A DNA stretch of 6,777 nt from Acidobacteriaceae bacterium. Lineage in GTDB: Bacteria > Acidobacteriota > Terriglobia > Terriglobales > SbA1. The DNA lies in the NCBI GenBank assembly GCA_003136335.1, contig PLEA01000310.1, positions 1 through 6,777 of the forward strand, read 5' to 3'. Below the pieces are notes generated by a model that made no database searches, had not been told where the DNA came from, and saw only the letters and a list, made by a program, of their open reading frames with translations. The translations under genes were made by a program, and so were the position numbers. Below, one piece after another: positions 1 to 5,938 of the stretch (positions are counted from its first letter, which is position 1; each line of letters opens with the position of its first letter).

Positions 1-690
1 TGGGAGCACATGCTCGAAGGATTCCAATTCGTGAATCGCACTGCCCCGATTCGAGCCCTGATGGTGCTGCTTGGGTTGGTGAGCGTGACCGGCATGCCTT
101 ATGTGGTGCTGATGCCGATTTTTGCCGACAAAATTTTGCATGACGGTGGGCAGGAGTTCGCGTCGCTGATCGGATCGCATGATTTGGGAGCGGTGCGACT
201 TGGGATCCTGATGGGTTCGGCGGGTGTAGGGGCTCTGCTGGGAGCGCTTACCCTGGCTGTGCGCTCAGGAGTGAAGGGATTGGGAAGGTGGGTATCGGTA
301 TGCTGTGCGGGGTTTGGCGTGAGCCTGATGCTGTTTGCGTTTTCGAAATCGTTCTGGGTGTCGGTGCTGCTGCTGATGCCGGTGGGATATTTCATTATGC
401 TGCAGATGGCGTCGTCGAACACGCTGATCCAGGTGATGGTGCCTGACGCTCTGCGCGGGCGGACCATGGCGGTTTATTCGATGATGTTCATGGGGATGGC
501 GCCGATGGGAGCGCTGCTGGGCGGAGCGTTGTCGGACCGGCTGGGCGCTCCGCTGACAGTCGCAATCGGTGGGCTGGCATCGGTGTTGGGAGCGTGGTGG
601 TTCGACGTGCAGTTGCCTAAGATTCGCGTGGAAGCGCGGCAGTTGATCGTCGCGCAGGCGATGGCGGGGGAGAGCCGGCGGAAGAGATGA
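1..690 (+). CDS. MFS transporter, C-terminal half (5' end outside window)
   Basis: This is the C-terminal part of a major facilitator superfamily transporter, probably an exporter of the EntS-like MFS_3 group. The frame is open from base 1 (W-E-H before the Met at 10), so that Met is internal and the gene begins upstream. The 229 visible residues hold six hydrophobic segments, at roughly 20-41, 67-87, 96-114, 119-136, 157-179 and 184-202, matching the second six-helix bundle of a 12-helix MFS protein. The stretch PDALRGR (148-154), followed by a Gly/Met-rich helix and GGALSDRLGAP, resembles the loop and helix 11 region of this group, where P-x-x-LRGR is common. A basic cytoplasmic tail (ESRRKR) ends the protein. 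The substrate cannot be told from this half. The next gene is on the same strand after a gap and is not obviously related. Confidence 0.86.
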   Translation, partial: WEHMLEGFQFVNRTAPIRALMVLLGLVSVTGMPYVVLMPIFADKILHDGGQEFASLIGSHDLGAVRLGILMGSAGVGALLGALTLAVRSGVKGLGRWVSVCCAGFGVSLMLFAFSKSFWVSVLLLMPVGYFIMLQMASSNTLIQVMVPDALRGRTMAVYSMMFMGMAPMGALLGGALSDRLGAPLTVAIGGLASVLGAWWFDVQLPKIRVEARQLIVAQAMAGESRRKR

Positions 691-724
691 CGACGCCGGT
701 AGCGGAGGAGTAGGAACGAGCGTT

Positions 725-729
725 GGGAG
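725..729 (+). promoter_or_regulatory. Possible ribosome binding site for an alternative GTG start at 737
   Basis: GGGAG lies 7 nt before an in-frame GTG at 737, upstream of the M48-protease gene. This is a better Shine-Dalgarno match than anything directly before the ATG at 824, which has only a GGGG run about 2 nt away. Using it would put 29 extra residues, partly encoded by a tandem repeat, ahead of the signal peptide. The start therefore remains ambiguous. Confidence 0.3.
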
Positions 730-748
730 AACCTGCGTGCTCGTCATC

Positions 749-781
749 GGCGCACTGGAGGCGCACTGGAGGCGCACTGGA
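749..781 (+). repeat. Three perfect tandem copies of an 11-bp unit
   Basis: The unit GGCGCACTGGA occurs three times head to tail (749-759, 760-770, 771-781), followed by a decayed GGCTCTGG. It lies between the MFS gene and the signal-peptide ATG of the M48 gene. Because 11 is not a multiple of 3, each change by one copy would shift the reading frame between the GTG at 737 and the ATG at 824. This argues that the segment is leader rather than protein-coding, or that the longer form is unstable. No binding protein is recognised. Confidence 0.9.
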
Positions 782-823
782 GGCTCTGGCATTGGTGGCG
801 AATTGGGGTTACCCTGTGGGGCG

Positions 824-3577
824 ATGCGCGCCGCATTATCAGTTGTCGTCGCAATTTTTGCCTTTAGCGCGGCTGCCGTCTTGGCACAGAATTGCCCGCT
901 GCCTCCTGTCTTGCAGCCCCTGCAGCCTGGAACCGACATTTTCACCGATAAGCAGGAAGCGGATCTGGGCGACGCGATGGCGGAGCAGGCTGCGCCTCGC
1001 CTCAAGATCATCGAGAACGACGCCCTCGCGGACTATCTGCGCGCCCTGGGCAATCGATTAGTGCAGCACCTGCCGCCGACAAACTTGAACTTCCGTTTTT
1101 ATCTGATCGATCTTCCCGAACCGAATGCATTCAGCATTGCCGGTGGCCGAGTGTATGTTGCCCGCAAGTTGATTGCGATGACGAAGAACGAAGACGAGCT
1201 GGCGGGCATTCTTGCCCACGAAATGGGTCACATAGTGACTCATCAAACGGGAATCTATATGACCCAGCGTTTTCGGGAAGTGCTGGGCGTGACTCAGGCG
1301 GGCGATCGCGCGGATGTGTCTGAGAAGTTCCACCAGTATCTGGAGAACTCCCGCCGGAAACCTACGCACGGGGACAGCGAACAGAAAGAGCAAGGGGCAG
1401 CCGATCAAGTCGGGTTGTTTGCCGCGTTCCGCAGCGGCTACTCGCCACAAGCCTTCGTCGACATCCTGGACCGCCTGCAGGAAACGCACGGACAAACAGG
1501 GAGCTGGCTGACGGATTTCTTCGGCGCCACCAGGCCTGAGCAGCGCCGCTTGCGGGAAGTGATCAGGGGCATGATCGCGCTGCCACCTGGCTGCGCCGAC
1601 CCGAGGACTGCTTCTAGCGCAGAAGCGTTTGGGAAATGGAAAGAGCAAATTGTTGATTACACTGCCAGCGCCGGCGAGGAAGTGCTGCCCGGGCTTATTT
1701 TCCGAAATACGCTCAAGCTGCCCCTGCGGCCGGATGTTTCCAACTTCCGCTTTAGCCCGGACGGGAAACATTTCATTGCCCAGGACGAAGGGGGCATCCA
1801 TATCTTGACGCGCGAACCACTGGCCGTGCTGTTTTATGTTCCAGCGCCGGATGCGTATAACGCGGAATTCACGCCTGATTCTCAGTCATTCATCTTTTAC
1901 ACGCGCTTATTGCGCGTGGAAACCTGGAGTATTCAAGGGCAGACTCGCACTGCCGTACATGAAATTTTGATGCGCGAACCTTGCCTGCAGAGTGCGCTGT
2001 CGTTTGATGGCAAAACCCTGGCTTGCTTGAACGCTCAGCGTGATTTGGTTCTGCTGAATGTAGCGAGCAGCACTCCGATCCTCACGAAAAAACAATTTTG
2101 GGTTCCATCGTTTGGAGAAGCGATCGCATTGATGATGCGGGTGCTTCAGCCGCAGGAAGACTTGGAGGAAATTAAGTTCATTCGGATGCAGTTCTCACCA
2201 GACGATCACTACTTTCTGGCAGGACATTCCGCCAATCATGTCGCTTATGACCTCATGAGCCGACGAGAGGTCGGACTGCCAGGATCGATTCGAGATCATG
2301 TTGCCGATGGATTCACGTTCCTTGGACCGGATCGAATTGTAGTAATCGATTCGAGAGAGCCCGAGAAATCTCCAATTCTGCGGTTTCCGTCGGGGGAGCG
2401 ACTGGATCAGTTTCGGCTGGCGCGGGGACTCACACTTCGCGCAGTAGCGCATGGCGACTACTTGTTAGTAGGGCCTCTTAAGGACCACCCGCTTGGGCTG
2501 ATGGATCTGACATCAAAACAGATTCCAATTTCCTTTAAGCGGGGTACGGCGGACGTCTACGACAGCGTGTTGGTGAATGAACGGCTCAATGGTGAAGTGG
2601 CGCTATACCCTGTCGGCAAGAAAGAGCCGAGCGCAACCATTACGTTGCCACAAGCCAGACTCGGGAAGTTGCGGGCTGCAGCTGTGTCCCCCGATCTGGA
2701 GTGGATCGCTATTTCGAACCGCTCGCGCGGTGCACTATGGAACGTGTCGCACAACGTCCGCGTACAGTACGTGCGGGGCTTTCAAGGCGCCTGGTTTTCT
2801 AGGGACAATATGCTCTACGCAGATTTTCCCAAGCTCCAGGAAACGCCACGGGCCGTCGGGACACTGCCTGAGACCGGCAGCGAAGTGAGGGCAAGTTATA
2901 AGTTGGGTGACATCGTGGCCAGACAGCTGGGCGAGTTTCTCTTGGTTACGACGCCGAAAGACAAAAACCCGCGCTGGAATTGCGACGTTGAGGTGAGGGA
3001 TATCGCAACGAACAAGCCGGTGTGGTCGCGTCACTTTGCGCACGAGGTACCGAGCCTCAGCTTGAATTCCGCAGCGGGTACGGTCCTGTTGGGTTGGTCA
3101 CTGGCCGAACCGGGAGGGCACGACGAGTTACAGAGTTTTCCTGATGTGAAGAGCCTGGCGAGCAGAGAGGATTATCTGTATGAACTGGTCGACCTCCACA
3201 AAGGTATCGCTTCGGGTAAAGTGCTAGTCAAAACGAACAAACGCTCCATTCGTCTTGAGGGCGGTGGTTCGGACGGCGACTGGGTCGTGCTGATCGCGAC
3301 CGGAAACCAGATTCTTACTTTTTCGCTGGCCAGCGGTCTCGAGAGAGGACATTTTTTCGGGACTGCTCCCGTCGTTGTGGCGTCGGCGGGGTTGTTGGCG
3401 GTGGAGAAGGACGCGAAGGAACTCGACCTCTACGATCTGGATTCGCAGCAGTTGCGGCGCCGCTTTGTTTTTTCTGATCCGATTGCCCTTAAGCGCATGT
3501 CCGACGACGGCAAACGCTTGCTGGTTCTCACTGCGAGTCAGACTGCATACCTTCTGGATACCACTGCGCCAAACTGA
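824..3577 (+). CDS. Exported M48-type metallopeptidase fused to WD40-like beta-propeller
   Basis: This is a 917-residue envelope protein if started at ATG 824. Residues 1-21 form a signal peptide (MRAALSVVVAIFAFSAAAVLA, cleavage likely before QNC), which is why I prefer this start to the GTG at 737. Residues of about 35-270 resemble the M48 peptidase domain found in BepA/LoiP/Oma1-like proteins. The features are NAFSIAGGRVYV before the active site, the zinc motif HEMGH at 132-136 (E133 catalytic), and AADQVGLFAAFRSGYSP around 192-208. The usual third ligand is the Glu of E-x-x-x-D. Here the position four before D194 is Q190, and the nearest Glu is E189, one residue early, so activity is uncertain. 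From about 300 to the end there are blade-like repeats with SPDG/SPD turns (FRFSPDG 308-314, FTPD about 349, FSPDD about 457, VSPD about 622, SDDGKRL about 893), typical of PD40/WD40-like propellers. M48 proteins of this kind process or monitor envelope proteins; the substrate here is unknown. No transmembrane segment is seen after the signal peptide, so periplasmic location is inferred. Confidence 0.88.
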   Translation: MRAALSVVVAIFAFSAAAVLAQNCPLPPVLQPLQPGTDIFTDKQEADLGDAMAEQAAPRLKIIENDALADYLRALGNRLVQHLPPTNLNFRFYLIDLPEPNAFSIAGGRVYVARKLIAMTKNEDELAGILAHEMGHIVTHQTGIYMTQRFREVLGVTQAGDRADVSEKFHQYLENSRRKPTHGDSEQKEQGAADQVGLFAAFRSGYSPQAFVDILDRLQETHGQTGSWLTDFFGATRPEQRRLREVIRGMIALPPGCADPRTASSAEAFGKWKEQIVDYTASAGEEVLPGLIFRNTLKLPLRPDVSNFRFSPDGKHFIAQDEGGIHILTREPLAVLFYVPAPDAYNAEFTPDSQSFIFYTRLLRVETWSIQGQTRTAVHEILMREPCLQSALSFDGKTLACLNAQRDLVLLNVASSTPILTKKQFWVPSFGEAIALMMRVLQPQEDLEEIKFIRMQFSPDDHYFLAGHSANHVAYDLMSRREVGLPGSIRDHVADGFTFLGPDRIVVIDSREPEKSPILRFPSGERLDQFRLARGLTLRAVAHGDYLLVGPLKDHPLGLMDLTSKQIPISFKRGTADVYDSVLVNERLNGEVALYPVGKKEPSATITLPQARLGKLRAAAVSPDLEWIAISNRSRGALWNVSHNVRVQYVRGFQGAWFSRDNMLYADFPKLQETPRAVGTLPETGSEVRASYKLGDIVARQLGEFLLVTTPKDKNPRWNCDVEVRDIATNKPVWSRHFAHEVPSLSLNSAAGTVLLGWSLAEPGGHDELQSFPDVKSLASREDYLYELVDLHKGIASGKVLVKTNKRSIRLEGGGSDGDWVVLIATGNQILTFSLASGLERGHFFGTAPVVVASAGLLAVEKDAKELDLYDLDSQQLRRRFVFSDPIALKRMSDDGKRLLVLTASQTAYLLDTTAPN

Positions 3578-3585
3578 CTGAGACA

Positions 3586-3613
3586 GGGTGTGCTTCTTGG
3601 TAGGAGAACACCT
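3586..3613. terminator. Imperfect hairpin between convergent genes, candidate terminator
   Basis: The 51-nt gap between the two convergent stop codons contains an inverted repeat. GGTGTGCTTC (3587-3596) pairs with GAGAACACC and its flank (3603-3612) around a TTGGTA loop. The stem is about 10 bp with one G-A mismatch and one G-T wobble on the plus strand. No T-tract follows on either strand, so an intrinsic terminator of classic form is not supported. On the minus strand the wobble becomes a mismatch and the stem is weaker. Confidence 0.35.
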
Positions 3614-3628
3614 CACTCGGTCGCGCCG

Positions 3629-5209
3629 CTACTTGCGTGCCGCGCTGCGTCCGAGCGCGACCAGGAAGATTGCGCTTTTTCCCCGGGCGTGGGGGGAGAA
3701 GAAGCTGACTACATCGTCGTCATAGAAAGTCAGGCCGCTGGCGCCGAGGCTCTGGGCGTAGGCGGCCAGATAAAGTTTGCCGCCTAGAATGCCGGCTTCC
3801 AGTTGCACAGCGCGATATCCGCGGTTTCCGTAGCGCTCCAGAATCTTCTTCAGGTCGGCCAGGAAGAACACGTCGACGGCGGCGTCTGCGGGAATCTGTT
3901 GCTCGAGTCCTAGGTAGCCGGCCTTTTCGCGGAAGTCTCCGAGCTTCAGCAGTTCGAGTTGCTTTTGGTCCCAGTGGTAAACGTAGGCTCCGGCAGGCAC
4001 CCCTAGCACGTTGTTTACGATCAGATACAGATCGTTGAGATGGTTTCCGAAACGGTCGAGAAAGTCGGCGGGAATTCCGCGCGTGGCTCGGTCGAGCAGC
4101 GTCGAAAGCTGCGGCAGGGTGAGGGGATCGCGCGCGAACTTTCGGGCAGAGCCGCGGCGCGAGATTACCTGCTCGATGGAGTCGGGAGGAATGCGGGAGT
4201 CATCGAGGGGCTGCAGCGGAGTGATGGTTCCCTTCGGGGAGGGAAATTCGTGCGACGGCGTCTTGCCGCGCCAGGCCGCTACCTCGTCGGCTGAATCGAC
4301 CGACGAGGCTTCGTGCATTTTGCGCATGGCGGGATATTCGACTTCTTCTTCCGAGTAAGGGACGATTGGTAACTCGAGCGGAGTAATCGCGGGCGACTTG
4401 GATGGCATGGCCTGCGTTTGGCCAATGGGAGCCAGTGAGAATGCGACTTCGCGCTTGGTGTCGAGACCGAGCAGGGCATTGACTTCGGAATCGACGAAAC
4501 CAGTGATGACCTTGGCGGGAAGGGTTGAAGCTGCCGACATTGCCAGGAGATTGGCGAGGATGGTGCCGTTGTCCCAGCCGAAATGGCGGTAGGTGCGGGA
4601 GTGATATTTCCACGCGTTGCGCCAGTAGGTGCCGGTGCAGATGATCGTTACCGGGGCGTGCGCTACAGATGAGTCGCTGCCCGTGGCGTCGACAAGGGCC
4701 TGGCGGAAATCGCCGGAGCGGAGTTGGCGCAGACCGAATTCGGCGGTGCCGAAATGGTAGACGCCGGCCGCAAGACCCGGAGGATTCTTGACGCCGGGCA
4801 CCACTCTGCCCGGAAGTTCGGTACAGACGACGTAGAGTTCGATTTCGTAGAGGGCGCCGGTGCAGGCGGCGGCGCGAAAAAAAGTTTCTCCCTGCGGATG
4901 TTTCTTGCTGCGAATGACTCCGGCGGAGAAGAACAGCAGCTGCGCCAGCGTTTCGAGATCGGGAATGGTTTCCGCTTGCGAGGGAGCACTCGGATCCGCT
5001 ATCGCGGACAGCGCAGCGCGGCGCGTTTCATGGAAATCCCGCGGAAGGCGCGTGACTTCGAGCGTGGGGTAGATTTTGAACAGGAGAGGTTTGTTCTCCC
5101 AGTCAAGCGAGTGCGGATGCATACGCAGACTTTGATAGGAGTGCTTGGTGCCGCTGTGATACTGCAAGGCGGCGTCGAGGTAGTCGTTCTGGTGATCGAT
5201 CTCGCTCAA
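3629..5209 (-). CDS. SagB/ThcOx-type double-domain nitroreductase-family flavoprotein
   Basis: This 526-residue protein has two nitroreductase-like halves, as in the SagB-type dehydrogenase family, whose members bind FMN and oxidise or reduce small substrates or peptide azolines. The N-terminus has the family's YHSGTKHSY (17-25). Half 1 (about 60-265) carries LLFFSAGVIR (91-100), ACTGALYEIELYVV (115-128) and KYHSRTYRHFGWDNG (201-215). A Pro/Glu-rich linker (about 266-340) follows. Half 2 starts with SRRGSARKF (350-358), the phosphate/FMN-binding Arg-rich motif, and continues with GNRGYRAVQLEAG near 462-474 and LGASGLTFYDDDV. The start is TTG: no ATG or GTG lies between it and the upstream gene's stop, GGAG sits 8 nt before it, and the first Met (residue 30) would cut the conserved N-terminus. 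The gene lies 27 nt after npdG in the same frame, so it is almost certainly the third gene of an F420-related operon. No YcaO cyclase, SagC/D or precursor peptide is visible, so a role in azole peptide synthesis is not supported. The substrate is unknown. Confidence 0.9.
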   Translation of the reverse strand: MSEIDHQNDYLDAALQYHSGTKHSYQSLRMHPHSLDWENKPLLFKIYPTLEVTRLPRDFHETRRAALSAIADPSAPSQAETIPDLETLAQLLFFSAGVIRSKKHPQGETFFRAAACTGALYEIELYVVCTELPGRVVPGVKNPPGLAAGVYHFGTAEFGLRQLRSGDFRQALVDATGSDSSVAHAPVTIICTGTYWRNAWKYHSRTYRHFGWDNGTILANLLAMSAASTLPAKVITGFVDSEVNALLGLDTKREVAFSLAPIGQTQAMPSKSPAITPLELPIVPYSEEEVEYPAMRKMHEASSVDSADEVAAWRGKTPSHEFPSPKGTITPLQPLDDSRIPPDSIEQVISRRGSARKFARDPLTLPQLSTLLDRATRGIPADFLDRFGNHLNDLYLIVNNVLGVPAGAYVYHWDQKQLELLKLGDFREKAGYLGLEQQIPADAAVDVFFLADLKKILERYGNRGYRAVQLEAGILGGKLYLAAYAQSLGASGLTFYDDDVVSFFSPHARGKSAIFLVALGRSAARK

Positions 5210-5217
5210 AAGAAGCG

Positions 5218-5221
5218 CTCC
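5218..5221 (-). promoter_or_regulatory. Shine-Dalgarno site supporting a TTG start
   Basis: On the minus strand GGAG is followed by 8 nt (CGCTTCTT) and then TTG at 5209-5207. This fixes the start of the nitroreductase-family gene at a rare TTG codon. No other usual start codon exists in frame between here and the preceding stop at 5239-5237. Confidence 0.62.
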
Positions 5222-5236
5222 ATGAATTAGATGTGC

Positions 5237-5938
5237 TCAGCGGTAAGCGCTGGGGGGCAGGCCGGTGATGCGGATTCCGGCGTGGCCTTTGTGGCGGATG
5301 TTCATGCCGACGAGCAATGCGGTGATCTGCTCGACGATGCGTGCGTTTTCAAGTTTGCCGCCGTCGATGCCGCGTACGCCGGGAATTTTTGCCGCGAGTT
5401 CGCGGGTGAGTTGCGCGGCGTCGGGATCGTCGCTGCAAACAATGACGTCGCAGTCGAGCGGGGTATCGGTGCCGAGCAGGTCGGCGGAAACATTGTGGAA
5501 GGCAGCGACCACGCTTACGCCATCAGGAACGAGTTCGGCGGCCTGCTGGGCGGCGGAGCCTTGCCAGACGCCAAGAGTGCGCGAGGCGCGTCCGCCCACG
5601 CCGACTGCCAGGGGCACAGTGGCATCGATGAGGATGCTGCCCTCGGTTATGGCGGGCTTGAGTTTCTTGAGAAGCGAGGCTTGACCTTCGAAGGGAACGG
5701 TCAACATCAGAATGTCGGCGGCGGCGCAAGCGGCGCTGTTTTCCATGCCCGATATCTTTGCTTCGCCTCCAATTCTTTGCTGGATGGATGCGGCGGCCTG
5801 TTGCGCGCGTTTTTCGTCACGTGAGCCGATGATGATGGTTTCTCCGGCGCGCGCCCAGCGCAGGGCAAGTCCCATGCCGGCGGGGCCGGTGCCCCCGATC
5901 ACGGCGATCGGGCGAGCGCCTATGAGACTGGAGTTCAT
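5237..5938 (-). CDS. npdG: F420:NADP+ oxidoreductase (NADPH-dependent F420 reductase)
   Basis: This 233-residue protein is recognised as NpdG/Fno, which transfers hydride between reduced coenzyme F420 and NADP+ in the cytoplasm. An N-terminal Rossmann fold holds IAVIGGTGPAGMG (11-23), with the Gly-rich turn of this family. GSRDEKRA (38-45) follows the second strand; the Ser-Arg pair there is the usual signature for binding the 2'-phosphate of NADP(H). Further family features are the D-I-L-M-L-T-V-P-F strand and turn (about 75-83), IDATVPL (about 103-109), the AFHNVSADLL segment (about 145-154) that lies near the deazaflavin site in this family, and a C-terminal GKLENARIVEQITALLVGMN helix. The length is normal for the family. 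The ATG start overlaps the TGA of cofH as ATGA, so translation is likely coupled. GAGG at 5952-5949 (10 nt upstream) is a plausible ribosome site. The direction of the reaction in vivo is not known; in bacteria both directions are proposed. Confidence 0.92.
   Translation of the reverse strand: MNSSLIGARPIAVIGGTGPAGMGLALRWARAGETIIIGSRDEKRAQQAAASIQQRIGGEAKISGMENSAACAAADILMLTVPFEGQASLLKKLKPAITEGSILIDATVPLAVGVGGRASRTLGVWQGSAAQQAAELVPDGVSVVAAFHNVSADLLGTDTPLDCDVIVCSDDPDAAQLTRELAAKIPGVRGIDGGKLENARIVEQITALLVGMNIRHKGHAGIRITGLPPSAYR

Noticed and set aside
10..12. ATG at 10 as the true start of the MFS gene
   Set aside because: The frame is open to base 1 and the visible protein contains only the second six-helix half, so the start must lie upstream.
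737..823. N-terminal extension of the M48 gene from GTG 737
   Set aside because: The extra 29 residues are partly repeat-encoded and would bury the signal peptide behind a long n-region. It is kept only as an alternative because the GGGAG spacing is good.
265..1011. 248-codon open frame on the minus strand across the MFS end and M48 start
   Set aside because: It is antisense to two well-supported genes, has a low-complexity Arg/His/Pro-rich translation typical of GC-rich shadow frames, and resembles no known family.
1058..1801. 247-codon open frame on the minus strand inside the M48 domain
   Set aside because: It is antisense to the conserved HEMGH peptidase region, and its translation shows no recognisable domain.
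3629..5209. Azole-modified peptide (streptolysin S-like) cluster suggested by the SagB-type protein
   Set aside because: No YcaO cyclase, SagC/D partner, precursor peptide or dedicated exporter is visible near it; the neighbours are F420 genes. The MFS gene is on the opposite strand about 3 kb away.
5231..5824. 197-codon plus-strand frame opposite npdG
   Set aside because: It is a shadow of npdG: a Gly/Ala-rich translation without family features, while the minus strand encodes a clear NADP-binding Rossmann enzyme.
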